Below, piece by piece: positions 1-8,800 of a DNA stretch of 60,442 bases. Where the stretch lies: assembly GCA_910575105.1 (NCBI GenBank), contig CAJTDK010000021.1, positions 1 to 60,442 on the forward strand. The letters run 5' to 3'. A program made the translations under genes and the position numbers. The DNA is from Lachnospiraceae bacterium (GTDB lineage Bacteria; Bacillota; Clostridia; Lachnospirales; Lachnospiraceae). How positions within the stretch are numbered: position 1 is the first letter of the stretch; the number at the start of each line of letters is the position of its first letter. The notes under the pieces were generated by a model. That model was not told where the DNA came from and made no database searches. It saw nothing but the letters and a program-made list of their open reading frames with translations.

Positions 1-221
1 GATTTCTGTGTGGCTATGCTCGCACTCTCGTTTTCCGTGCCATCGTCTTTCGATAGGCGGCAGTAAATGCCGACTAAATAGATTTTCTTTTCTTCTTTGA
101 TTCCTGCCATGCGGATTTGCTCAATGACCGCTTCATCAACGCCATGCTCACGCAACACTTTTTCCTCGGCTTCTTTCCAGATACGCCATTTCCTGTCCTC
201 ACGTCCGTGGTTATATGCCAT
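1..221 (-). CDS. Serine recombinase, N-terminal part, fused to a sigma-like head (partial)
   Basis: The gene starts at the ATG at 221 behind a GGAGG site and runs out of the window, so only about 73 codons are visible. Residues from about 37 read MAGIKEEKKIYLVGIYCRLS, followed by KDD. The G-I-Y-C-R-L-S stretch carries the catalytic serine of the resolvase domain of large serine recombinases (TndX/TnpX type). The first ~36 residues (MAYNHGREDRKWRIWKEAEE and on) instead resemble the head of the small sigma-70-like proteins of Gram-positive conjugative elements. The recombinase section begins with its own ATG codon, so the head looks joined in frame to an otherwise complete recombinase gene. The role would be excision and integration of the element. 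The recombinase call is fairly sure; the fusion interpretation is inference from remembered family sequences. Confidence 0.72.
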   Translation of the reverse strand, partial: MAYNHGREDRKWRIWKEAEEKVLREHGVDEAVIEQIRMAGIKEEKKIYLVGIYCRLSKDDGTENESASIATQK

Positions 222-233
222 TCCTTATTTCCT

Positions 234-272
234 CCAATCTGAATTTTTGAAAATGTAAAAAATCCAGATTGG
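234..272 (-). promoter_or_regulatory. Inverted repeat next to the recombinase ribosome-binding site
   Basis: CCAATCTG at 234-241 and CAGATTGG at 265-272 form an 8-bp perfect stem with an A/T-rich loop. On the minus-strand transcript the 3' arm ends directly beside the GGAGG of the recombinase gene, so folding could hide that site. This is a visible structure; a regulatory role is inference. Confidence 0.4.
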
Positions 273-432
273 GAAGGCGGCGAACGACAGCCAACAGCGG
301 AAACAGCCCTGTGGCATAATCTGATAAAAAACGACAAAAGAAAAACCGCAAAGGCTCTGTGACCTCTACGGTTATAGGAGATACATATTCTGTTGAGTGG
401 AGATTCTACTTCTGGTTTCATGGTGAGAAATA

Positions 433-520
433 GCGTTGCATAAGCAGGGATTTTTTTAACTGGCTTCCTGCCATTCCCCGATATGCTATGTATAAGTCAA
501 ATTTGCGTTGCATGAGCAGA
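433..520. repeat. Direct repeat GCGTTGCATRAGCAG, two copies
   Basis: GCGTTGCATAAGCAG at 433 and GCGTTGCATGAGCAG at 505 differ at one base and lie 72 bp apart in the gene-free stretch 222-712. That stretch otherwise holds small hairpins and no convincing gene. The copies could be protein-binding sites or recombination relics of the element. Confidence 0.4.
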
Positions 521-616
521 TGGATAACTGCCCGAAAAAAGAACATAAAAAACCCTCCAAACTTCAAAAACAGGTCTGGAGAGTGTCTGTTAAGTCTTTT
601 CGGGCATAGCATAACC

Positions 617-650
617 GCCCACCAATACACCGTTTTTTTATATGGTGGGC
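617..650 (-). other. Hairpin, possible attenuator or terminator
   Basis: CGCCCACCA at 617-625 pairs perfectly with TGGTGGGCG at 642-650, with a 16-base loop. It lies between the KTR gene and the recombinase gene. There is no strong U-run on the minus strand, so a terminator role is uncertain. Confidence 0.35.
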
Positions 651-682
651 GTTCGCCTTAAAACCTTATGAAATAAAACAAA

Positions 683-720
683 GCCGACAAACTGTGATTT
701 TATTTCACAAATTCATCGGC
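683..720 (-). terminator. Terminator overlapping the KTR stop codon
   Basis: GCCGA at 683-687 pairs with TCGGC at 716-720, and inside it TGTGA pairs with TCACA. On the minus strand the stem is followed by a T-rich stretch. The 3' arm overlaps the stop codon of the cysteine-rich KTR gene. Confidence 0.55.
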
Positions 721-901
721 TCTGCGTCTGTGCGTCTGGCTCTTTCATAACAACTACTTTTAATGATTTTACATTGATTAAACTTTCTTGTCTGCATTTC
801 GGACAATACAGAGGGAAGTTCCTTATTTCTGTATCTTCCCTTATTTTCATGCGTGTCTTATTATCGCATATAGGGCAATATATCCAATGATACCGTTCCA
901 T
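713..901 (-). CDS. Cysteine-rich KTR domain protein
   Basis: A 62-residue protein with two Cys-x-x-Cys pairs (CPIC near residue 9 and CPKC near residue 33) and the N-K-T-R motif. This is the hallmark of the small cysteine-rich KTR family carried by Gram-positive conjugative and mobilizable elements. The spacing suggests a single zinc-ribbon fold. Function is unknown; nucleic-acid binding is a reasonable guess for such a ribbon. It sits between the DUF4097 lipoprotein gene and the recombinase, a usual place for this family in such elements. Confidence 0.82.
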   Translation of the reverse strand: MERYHWIYCPICDNKTRMKIREDTEIRNFPLYCPKCRQESLINVKSLKVVVMKEPDAQTQSR

Positions 902-920
902 ATCTTTCTACACTCCAAAA

Positions 921-1781
921 CTATTTTACAATCACTGTTCCACTGTTACTCATGATAGATAAACTGTTTTCGCCCTTTCCGATGCTCCCATCCTTGCATC
1001 CGTCCGTATCGGTACTGAATTCCGCATTTTTAAGCTGTACGGTTACATCGTCCGAACCACTGGATATATGGCAGGATAAATTATCTGGCATCGCTTCATG
1101 GGTCAATGATATATCTCCCGAACCTGTTTCTACAGACAGGGAATCATAGCCGTTTATGTTGCTTATATTCACTTCGCCAGAATCTGTCGAAACAGCGGTC
1201 TTTCCAATAACTGTATTTTTCATGGTAACATATGCGGATTCTGTATTGATATTAGAATCCGTGCATGAAGCGTCTGTTATTTTAATATCGCCTGAAAGAG
1301 ATTTTATTTTTGCGCTTTCAGCTATGAAATCAGACATCGTTATATAGCCAGACTGGTTGTTCAAGGACAAAGTGGAAATGCTGACCGCTTCCAACTCCAT
1401 CTCTCCCGAACCATTGTTAATGGCTAAGGAAAAAGCATTATCTTTAGGAATATACAATATTATCTTCCCTGCTTCGCCAAATGAGAATTGCTCCGCCAGA
1501 TTTTTGTCCGTATCATCATCCTGCTGTACCATTAGTTTTCCATCTTTCTGCACAACCTGCATATCACGGTCATCTTCGACTTTTCCCTCGCAGGCTATGT
1601 GTACTTTGTCATCGCTGGAAGCCATCACTTTTAAATTCCAAGAGGAAATATCCAATACAATTTCTGAAATACCTTCCGCCGAAAATTCCTCGTTAGAATC
1701 TATTTTTTCTTTATTCCCGCATCCGCATATGCCAAAAGCTATCACTAAAATCCCCGCTAACAGTATTCTTTTCATATTCAT
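921..1781 (-). CDS. DUF4097-type lipoprotein
   Basis: A 286-residue exported protein. The first ~20 residues are a lipoprotein signal (basic start, hydrophobic core, then G-I-C-G-C-G-N with a lipidation cysteine). The rest is rich in short alternating beta-strand repeats with S/G/D turns (for example NNGSGEMEL, TDSGEVNIS, ETGSGDISL), as in the DUF4097 putative adhesin beta-helix family. It is the last gene of the block HTH, response regulator, kinase, ABC ATPase, permease, lipoprotein. In comparable cassettes this family accompanies ABC/two-component modules of the bacitracin or lantibiotic response type, so a cell-envelope stress role is plausible but unproven. Confidence 0.75.
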   Translation of the reverse strand: MNMKRILLAGILVIAFGICGCGNKEKIDSNEEFSAEGISEIVLDISSWNLKVMASSDDKVHIACEGKVEDDRDMQVVQKDGKLMVQQDDDTDKNLAEQFSFGEAGKIILYIPKDNAFSLAINNGSGEMELEAVSISTLSLNNQSGYITMSDFIAESAKIKSLSGDIKITDASCTDSNINTESAYVTMKNTVIGKTAVSTDSGEVNISNINGYDSLSVETGSGDISLTHEAMPDNLSCHISSGSDDVTVQLKNAEFSTDTDGCKDGSIGKGENSLSIMSNSGTVIVK

Positions 1782-1792
1782 AACCCCGCCCC

Positions 1793-2497
1793 CTACATTA
1801 AATCTTTGCTTTCCACATTTACGATTGACAAAGCGGCAAAAAGCAAAGAAATAGCCGTCAAAATAATGGGAAATACTGCGTTGCCTGCCATTGTGAAATC
1901 GCCAATGTTCGCCTGTGTGAGAAAAATCAGCAAAAATGAAGTGACAATCGTTGCTTTTGAAGATTTTAAAGCCATCCCGACAAACAGGGCAATAAAGCTC
2001 ATGCTGACGATTACCACTGATTTTAGTATCAGTTGTATATAAAATGACAGGCTGCCTATTGAAAAATCAACAGCAAAGGATGACTGCATAAATTTTGCCC
2101 CAAAGAACACGCACATATAAATCGCCAGTTTTGTTAAAATGAGTGCGGCAAAATTAAAAGTCCAGACCGCAATCATTTGGGAAGCTAAGATTTTCTGCCG
2201 CTTAATAGGGTAGGAAAACATCAGATTCATGGTCTTGTTTTTGTATGCGCTTACAATAAAGGATGCCAACATTACACTGGTGTAAATAAGAAAAGCCATG
2301 CTGGTAAATAATTCGATAGGAGCGGAGATTACATCTGTCCCAGGCGCAGCATCCAGTGTCCCGTCTGGGTCGTTGGCAATGCCCAAAAACGCTAACGCAA
2401 AGACAAATAAGCCAAGCAGAGCCGCCATAATGATTACGCCCCCTAAATATTTCCCGATATTATTCTTTTTCCATTCAAGTCTGACAAGCTTTAACAT
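1793..2497 (-). CDS. ABC transporter permease, ABC-2 type
   Basis: A 234-residue membrane protein with about six hydrophobic segments (roughly residues 20-42, 68-90, 110-132, 150-175, 180-200, 207-226). The N-terminus MLKLVRLEWKKNNIGKYL is typical of the short ABC-2 permeases that partner BcrA/LanF-like ATPases. The gene overlaps the 3' end of the ATPase gene by 7 bp, so the two are translationally coupled and should form one exporter. The substrate is probably a peptide or lipid-acting compound, judged from the adjacent two-component system and lipoprotein; this is inference. Confidence 0.8.
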   Translation of the reverse strand: MLKLVRLEWKKNNIGKYLGGVIIMAALLGLFVFALAFLGIANDPDGTLDAAPGTDVISAPIELFTSMAFLIYTSVMLASFIVSAYKNKTMNLMFSYPIKRQKILASQMIAVWTFNFAALILTKLAIYMCVFFGAKFMQSSFAVDFSIGSLSFYIQLILKSVVIVSMSFIALFVGMALKSSKATIVTSFLLIFLTQANIGDFTMAGNAVFPIILTAISLLFAALSIVNVESKDLM

Positions 2498-3414
2498 GAT
2501 TTTCCCACCTCCGATGTGATTTTTAAGAAATAGTCCTCCAATGTTTCGGTATGTTGGCTGATGGAAGCAATCTCTACATCATTTGCCATCAATTCCCTCG
2601 AAATCTTTTGTGTGGTGACACCCTGCTCATAAATACGAATCCCCGAATCGTTTACGATTTTAAAATTACTTAACTGCATTTTTTCAGCTAAAACATACGC
2701 CGCTTTCTTTGTATCCTCTACGGCAAGCTCGATATACGCCGTATTTGTTTCCGCAATTTCTTTCATGGATATTTCTTTCATCATCTTTCCATGATGGATA
2801 ACGCCAACCGTATCGGCAATACTTTCTATTTCTGGGAGAAGATGACTGGATATCATAAGCGTCATTCCATACTCGGTACATAGCATCCGAAACAAATCTC
2901 TGATTTGCTTCATTCCTGCGGGGTCTAAACCATTTGTCGGCTCGTCAAGGATAACTAACTCTGGCTTGCACAATATGGCACGGGCAATCCCCAGACGCTG
3001 CTTCATTCCTAAAGAATAGCTGCCCGCAGGCTTATCCGCCGCATCAGAAAGCCCAAGCATCTGAAGAGCTTCCTCCACGCTGCCCTTGTTGTAATACCCC
3101 ATATACTCACAATGAAGCTGTAAGTTGTCCTTTCCGCTCATATGGTCATAAAATGTAGGAAATTCAATGATGCTTCCCATACGCTTCAGCACCTCGTAAG
3201 AAGTTTTTTCCAATGCTTTCCCAAACAGCGCAACCGTGCCGCTTGTCGGTTTCCAAAGGTTGGTAAGCATCTTCATCACCGTGGTTTTTCCTGCCCCGTT
3301 CGGTCCTAAAAATCCATATACCTCACCTTTCTTTACATGGATATTCACATCTGTGACTAACTGTTTTCCATCTATCGTTTTGCTTAGATGGCTTGTTTGC
3401 AAAATATAAGACAT
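2491..3414 (-). CDS. ABC transporter ATP-binding protein (BcrA/LanF-like)
   Basis: A 307-residue ATPase with a Walker A motif GPNGAGKTT near residue 38, the signature SLGMKQRLGIA near 135, Walker B LVILDEPTNGLDP near 154 and the H-loop SSHLL near 190. The ~90 residues after the ATPase domain are the C-terminal extension seen in BcrA-type ATPases. It is read together with the downstream permease. Upstream, 3429-3548 holds a possible TATAAT box (complement of 3486-3491), suggesting that the transporter genes have their own promoter, perhaps under the neighbouring response regulator. Confidence 0.88.
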   Translation of the reverse strand: MSYILQTSHLSKTIDGKQLVTDVNIHVKKGEVYGFLGPNGAGKTTVMKMLTNLWKPTSGTVALFGKALEKTSYEVLKRMGSIIEFPTFYDHMSGKDNLQLHCEYMGYYNKGSVEEALQMLGLSDAADKPAGSYSLGMKQRLGIARAILCKPELVILDEPTNGLDPAGMKQIRDLFRMLCTEYGMTLMISSHLLPEIESIADTVGVIHHGKMMKEISMKEIAETNTAYIELAVEDTKKAAYVLAEKMQLSNFKIVNDSGIRIYEQGVTTQKISRELMANDVEIASISQHTETLEDYFLKITSEVGKSC

Positions 3415-3548
3415 TTTTTGCCTCCTTTCCTTAGTAACGCCTTTCTCGGACGTAGCAATACGCCCAAAGGTGTTTTATGAATATCATTATAGCGATATAG
3501 ATTTTCAAAACTCTTGACTAATTCTTACGAATTTCTTTCGCAGGGAAT

Positions 3549-4490
3549 TTAATAAGTTATTTTTTTGAGGCTTACTGTAAAAGTTGTTTTGACATTCGCT
3601 ATGCTGTCTAAAAATATATCGCCCTCTAATTGCTTTGCAAGATTCTTCGCAATCGTTAAGCCTAATCCGTTCCCTTGTATTTCCCTGTTTCTGGAATCTT
3701 CCATTGTATAGAGCCTGTCAAACACATTCGATGCAAATTCCTGTTCAATCCCTTTCCCTTTATCAACCACATCAATATATACATTGCTCTTGTCTTGACG
3801 CAAAAAAACTCCTAAATATTTTCCGTCGGAGCCGTAGCGTATTACATTTGACAATAAATTGTATAAAATCCTTTGCAGGGCTTCTTTCTCCCCCTGCACA
3901 AAAATAGCTGTTTCTGGAATAAACAAATCAACATCAAAATCTTTCTGCAATAAAATATCATAAAACTCCAAAACATTCTCCCTGCATATCTCGTTGATAT
4001 TGACTTTGCCAAGATTTATATTTGTATCGCCAGATTCCAGTTTTGCTAATGTAAAAAACTGATTGATAAGATTCATAACTTGATTCGCTTTTGTTTCTAC
4101 TTTTTTCAACATCTCATTATCTGCATGGTTCAAACGCATAATTTCCAGATAACCCAATATGACCGTTAGAGGTGTTTTTATGTCATGGGAGATATTCGCC
4201 AACATCTTTTTAGATGAAATTTCTTCCCTTTTAAAATCTGCCCTTATTTTTTGGCGGTCTATCAGCAGGCGGTTGATTTGTCCCCCTAATTCCATCAAAA
4301 CAGGGTTATCCGTAAATACCATTACTTTCTCGTCACTTCCAGTTTCTAAAATTTCCTCCAACTTTTTATTCATCCTTTTTATCTTTGCCTGTATTCCCCT
4401 GCCAAAAATAAAACGCTGGTATAAAACCACAAGGAATAATAAGCAGACAACAACTGCCAAAAAGAATATGATTGTTTTATCGCTCATCAT
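3549..4490 (-). CDS. Sensor histidine kinase
   Basis: A 313-residue kinase with one N-terminal membrane segment (residues ~5-25), a short linker and no large extracellular domain. The H-box reads NISHDIKTPLTVILGYLE near residue 95, with the phosphorylated histidine. N-box (LLSNVIRYG) and G-box (GKGIEQEF, GNGLGLTIAKNL) motifs follow. The lack of a sensory ectodomain is typical of intramembrane-sensing kinases paired with peptide-export ABC transporters. Its stop lies one base from the response-regulator stop-to-start junction at 4492, so the pair is one transcription unit. Confidence 0.88.
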   Translation of the reverse strand: MMSDKTIIFFLAVVVCLLFLVVLYQRFIFGRGIQAKIKRMNKKLEEILETGSDEKVMVFTDNPVLMELGGQINRLLIDRQKIRADFKREEISSKKMLANISHDIKTPLTVILGYLEIMRLNHADNEMLKKVETKANQVMNLINQFFTLAKLESGDTNINLGKVNINEICRENVLEFYDILLQKDFDVDLFIPETAIFVQGEKEALQRILYNLLSNVIRYGSDGKYLGVFLRQDKSNVYIDVVDKGKGIEQEFASNVFDRLYTMEDSRNREIQGNGLGLTIAKNLAKQLEGDIFLDSIANVKTTFTVSLKKITY

Positions 4491-4491
4491 T

Positions 4492-5181
4492 TCACTCCCC
4501 CAATTTGTATCCGATTCCCCATACCGTAATCACATACTGCGGTTCACGGGGATTATCTTCTATTTTATTCCTCAATCTGCTGATATGGACATTGACAGCA
4601 TTTTCATCACCATAATAGGTATCATTCCAGACAAGGGAGTAAATCTGTTCTTTCGTATATACTTTCTTTGGATTCTGCAATAACAGCTTTAAAATTTCAA
4701 ATTCTTTTGATGTAAGCTCTATTTTACAGCCGTTTTTTGTTACAGAATACTCATTCAGATTCATGACAAGGTTTCCCGTTTGAAGTATTGGCTGCTGTTC
4801 TGTGGCACTTGCAGCATACTGTGTAGTTCTTCGGATATTTGCTTTTATCCTTGCCAATACTTCTGTGACGGAAAACGGTTTCGTTATATAATCATCTGCT
4901 CCCAAACCTAAACCAAGCGTTTTATCAGAATCGGTATCTTTTGCCGAGATAATAATAATCGGGACAGTGCTGTTTTCTCTGATTTTTTCCATGACTTCGA
5001 TTCCGCTTATCTGAGGAATCATCAAATCAAGCAAAACCAGACTGAAACTATCCGAAAAGAACCTGTCAAGGGCACTTTTGCCATCATACGCTGTAATTAC
5101 CTCAAATTTCTCTGTGGTCAAAAAATTCTTTAGCATGGTACTGATTTCCATATCATCTTCAACCAATAAAATCTTACTCAT
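4492..5181 (-). CDS. OmpR-family response regulator
   Basis: Translation most likely starts at the ATG at 5181 (MSKILLVEDDMEIS), which has an AGGAGG site, rather than further upstream. About 229 residues. The receiver domain shows the acidic pair EDD, the phosphorylation site in LVLLDLMIP and the conserved lysine in ITKPFSVTEV. A winged-helix DNA-binding domain follows (ELTSKEFEILKLLLQN, YVITVWGIGYKL). It should control the ABC transporter/lipoprotein genes downstream together with the adjacent kinase. The 5' end overlaps the small HTH gene by 8 bp. Confidence 0.9.
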   Translation of the reverse strand: MSKILLVEDDMEISTMLKNFLTTEKFEVITAYDGKSALDRFFSDSFSLVLLDLMIPQISGIEVMEKIRENSTVPIIIISAKDTDSDKTLGLGLGADDYITKPFSVTEVLARIKANIRRTTQYAASATEQQPILQTGNLVMNLNEYSVTKNGCKIELTSKEFEILKLLLQNPKKVYTKEQIYSLVWNDTYYGDENAVNVHISRLRNKIEDNPREPQYVITVWGIGYKLGE

Positions 5182-5371
5182 TGTCCGATTCCTCCTTATC
5201 TCTTTTCTTAAAACGCCCATCTTTTGGCTTTGATGCAGTCTTTGGAATCAGCCACACATTGCTGATTCGCATTACATCGGGGATTCGGTTTGTAGCACAT
5301 AATACCTGTATTCTCCGTTCGGACAATCCCCATTTTTCAGCCGCTTCTTTTACATTCATGTAATCAAACAT
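5174..5371 (-). CDS. Small helix-turn-helix protein
   Basis: The start is placed at the ATG at 5371 because AAGGAGG lies 8 bases before it, giving about 65 residues. MNVKEAAEKWGLSERRIQVL reads as a MerR/excisionase-like helix-turn-helix, followed by a basic tail (KPKDGRFKKRDKE). Such proteins are common in Clostridia mobile elements next to TnpV and two-component genes. It overlaps the response regulator start and is probably co-transcribed. It could act as a local repressor or excisionase; the sequence does not decide. Confidence 0.75.
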   Translation of the reverse strand: MFDYMNVKEAAEKWGLSERRIQVLCATNRIPDVMRISNVWLIPKTASKPKDGRFKKRDKEESDNE

Positions 5372-5470
5372 TGAAATAACCTCCTTCATAACTGATATTA
5401 TAATGCGTCAAAACGAATAATACAATCAAGAAAATGATTCCATGAACAAGAATCGTTCCTCATTAAAATA

Positions 5471-5501
5471 CGGCAGGATTTTTGATATTGATATCCTACC
5501 G
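5471..5501 (-). terminator. Probable terminator after tnpV
   Basis: CGGCAGGAT at 5471-5479 pairs, with one mismatch, with ATCCTACCG at 5493-5501. On the minus strand the stem is followed by TATTTTAA, just past the tnpV stop at 5510. Confidence 0.5.
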
Positions 5502-5509
5502 TTTCTTCA

Positions 5510-5884
5510 CTAATTATAAATAATTTCCTTGTTCACAGTCTCCCTTGCACAAGCCCTTATGTTATTTAAGTGTTGTACCCATTCTAAGGCGTTTTCTTCC
5601 TTTAGGCGTTCCGTTATGCCCTGTGCCTGTTTCATGCTCTCTATGAGCCTTTCAAAGCGTTCCTGCGCCTGCTTGTCGATGTCGGCAAGGTATGTATTCA
5701 GTCTGCCGCTTGTGAGAAGATTGGTGTATGTAACCTTGCGGTACTGCTTCAGATAGTCCAGATGCCGTTGCCCCCATGTGCCTATCGGCTGTTCTTCTTC
5801 GGCTGGTAAAGCTATGCACGGTATTAGATAATCTCCCTGTCGTTCGTATTTTCCACCCAGTTCCTCAAAAATCGTCTTTGCCAT
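5510..5884 (-). CDS. TnpV family transposon protein
   Basis: A 124-residue protein beginning MAKTIFEELGGKYERQGDYL, with the family's central region (GTWGQRHLDYLKQYRKVTY) and a helical C-terminal half. TnpV proteins are found on Tn4451-like mobilizable elements and many Lachnospiraceae integrative elements; their biochemical role is not established. The start overlaps the 3' end of the chimeric helicase ORF by 20 bp in another frame, because the element sequence has been joined directly onto the truncated helicase gene. Confidence 0.85.
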   Translation of the reverse strand: MAKTIFEELGGKYERQGDYLIPCIALPAEEEQPIGTWGQRHLDYLKQYRKVTYTNLLTSGRLNTYLADIDKQAQERFERLIESMKQAQGITERLKEENALEWVQHLNNIRACARETVNKEIIYN

Positions 5885-8800
5885 TGTCTGTTACCTCCAC
5901 TTTCTTTTTTATTTTGAATGTCCGCAAAATCCGTCCTACATCCGAAGGCCTCCAGGGACAGTCGCAGTTGTGGATAGCGATGAGCCTGTCCTGACAGTTC
6001 GTCCCCGCGCCCATCTTCTGGGTGGAGCCAAACAGCACCCTCACCTCGCCGCTCCTTACCTTCGCGAACAGTTCTTTCTTCTGCGCATCAGTTTTTGCCT
6101 CGTGGATAAAGCGGATCTGTTCTGCGGGGATGCCGCGCCGGACCAGCTTCTCTCTCATATCATCATAGACATTAAAGCTCCCGTCATTTTTCGGCGTGCT
6201 GATATCACAAAAGCATAGCTGCGCTGCTTTGGTATCCGCATGCTCCTCCCAGATCCGGAAGATATTGCCGGCACAAACGTTGACCTTGCTGTCCGGGTCA
6301 TCGGGCAGCATGGGATCAACAAGCCTCTGGTCAAGGGCAAGCCTGCGGCCGTCATTGGTCACTTTCAGCATGTTATCCCGACTGGGCTCCACAAGCCCTG
6401 CCCGGATCTTTTCCGCCCTCTTCGCAAGCCCCGCTACCAGTTCCGTCTGGATGCTGCTTGGCTTTGTCTTGATATTATGATAACATACTTTTGGGACAGG
6501 AAGATTTAACATTTCCGCAGTCTGGATATCCGCCACTTCCTTGAACATCTGCATCAGCTCCGGCAGGTTGTAGAACTTCGCAAACCTTGTCTTGGCCCGG
6601 TAGTTCGTGCCCTCCGGGGCAAGCTCCAGCGCTGTTACTGTCTCCCCGAAGGTGGACGCCCAGCTGTCAAAATGCTGCAGGCCGTTCTTTGCAAGGGTAT
6701 CGTACTGCAGGTATCTCTGGACTGAATAAAGTTCCGCCATCGAGTTGCTCACAGGAGTTCCCGTTGCAAAAACGATTCCCCGCCCTCCGGTGATCTCATC
6801 CAGATAACGGCATTTCATAAAGAGGTCTGAGCTTTTCTGGGCCTCCGTCTGGGCGATACCGCCCACGTTTTGCATCTTGGTATAAAGGTAAAGGTTCTTG
6901 TAAAAATGGCTCTCATCGATAAACAGCCTGTCCACACCCAGTTCCTCAAAGTTTATCACGTTGTCCTTCCGCTTCGTATCATTAAGCTTATCAAGCTTCG
7001 CCTTGATCGTCTTCCTCGTCTTCATGAGCTGCTTGACCGAAAACTGCTCCCCCTGAGACCCTTCCGCCTTCTTTATGCCGCACTCGATGTCATAGAGCTG
7101 CCGCATAAGCTGCTCCCTCTGGCGTTTTTCACTGATGGGGATCTTCTCGAACTGACTATGCCCAATGATCACGGCGTCATAGGAGCCTGTGGCGATCCTG
7201 CCGCAGAACTTCTTGCGGTTTCCCGTTTCAAAGTCCTGCTTCCTGGCCACAAGGATATCCGCGCTCGGATAGAGCCGCAGGTATTCTGACGCCCACTGCC
7301 CCACAAGGTGGTTGGGCACGACAAACATGGATTTCTGGCACAGCCCCAGCCGCTTGCTCTCCTGCGCGGCGGCGACCATCTCAAAGGTCTTTCCGGCCCC
7401 CACTTTATGGGCAAGGAGCGTATTCCCCCCGTAGAGGATATGGGCGATGGCATTGACCTGGTGGGGCCTTAAGGTGATCTCCGGGCTGATGCCGCCGAAG
7501 GTGATATGGCTCCCGTCATACTCCCGGGGCCTTATGCTGTTAAAGGTGTCGTTGTAATAGCGGACCAGGCGGTTCCGGCGCTCAGCGTCCTCCCAGACCC
7601 AGTCCTTAAACGCCTGCTTGACCGTCTCTTGTTTTGCCTGCGCCGCCATCGTCTCTTTTGCATTGAACACTGCCTTTTTATTTCCCTGCTCATCATAAAT
7701 ATAGTCAAAGATCCTTGTATCCCGCAGGTTTAACGTATCCTCGATGATGCGGTAGGCGCTGGCCCGCTTTGTCCCGTAAGTGCTGTCCGCCCGGACATTT
7801 CCAAAATCCGCGCCTTTATTCTCAATGAACCAGTCCCCGTTCACCTGCGTATAGCGCACCTTTATCCTTCCCGCGGCATACGCTGACGGCTGTAAGAGCT
7901 CCAGCACGAACTGCTGGATATCCTCCTGGGGGATCCATGCCGTACCCAGGCGCACGGAGATCTCTCCTGCGGCCAGGTCTTTGGGGATCACCTTTTCTAA
8001 GGTCGCTGCATTGACGGCGAACTCCGGGTCTGACTTTGCCGCTGCCTGTGCGGCCTTTAGTTTCTCCCGGACATTGCCTGACAGATATTCATCCGCGGCC
8101 ACATACCTTGCGGGTTCGGAAAACGGCACTTTAAAGATGACTCCCTGAAGGTCCTTTACAATCTCCCCTTCCGTCTTCCCGGAGAGCTGTGCCATATATC
8201 CCAGGTCCACACGGGCCTTTTCCCCGATGGAGACGGCAAGCGCCTCTGCGGAAGTCCCCACGGAGGTCACTTCCCTGTGGGGCCTGATCGTCCGCCTGGT
8301 GAACATGTCCGCTTTCCGCTTAAACCTCCCCTCGTCGTCAAGCACCTCAAGGGAGCATAAGAGGAAATAGCTCTCATCCGCGGCAAAGGCAAGGTAGTTC
8401 CCCCGGCTGTTAATCAGACCGTATCTTGCGGTAAAGGCATCGTACAGGCTGTCAAGCTCCTCCTGCCCGGCCCGGATCCTTTCCTCCGGGAAGTCCTCTG
8501 CCTGGTACTTAATGAGCCTTCGCACGCAGTCCCGGAGCTCCACCAGCCCTTTGATGCGGTTCTCCGCAGTCAGGGATACCTTTGCCGGGGTCATCCTGCT
8601 GTTCTCCCGGAAATATACCCGCCCATCCACAAGGGTGAAGGAGAAGTTCCTTACCTCCGGGTCTGCTTCTATGGATCCCTCCTGATCAGCAGCATCAGAG
8701 ATCCGGTCGATTTCGTCATCAGCCTGTTCAGCTTCTTTAAAAAGCCCGGAGACCGCGCTGCCGATCCGCTGCACAGCCCCCTTAAGAAGCTCCTGCAGGG

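Noticed and set aside
418-630. A 70-codon open frame on the minus strand upstream of the recombinase
   Set aside because: It covers the direct repeat and the hairpin, has no ribosome site or family resemblance, and looks like non-coding leader sequence.
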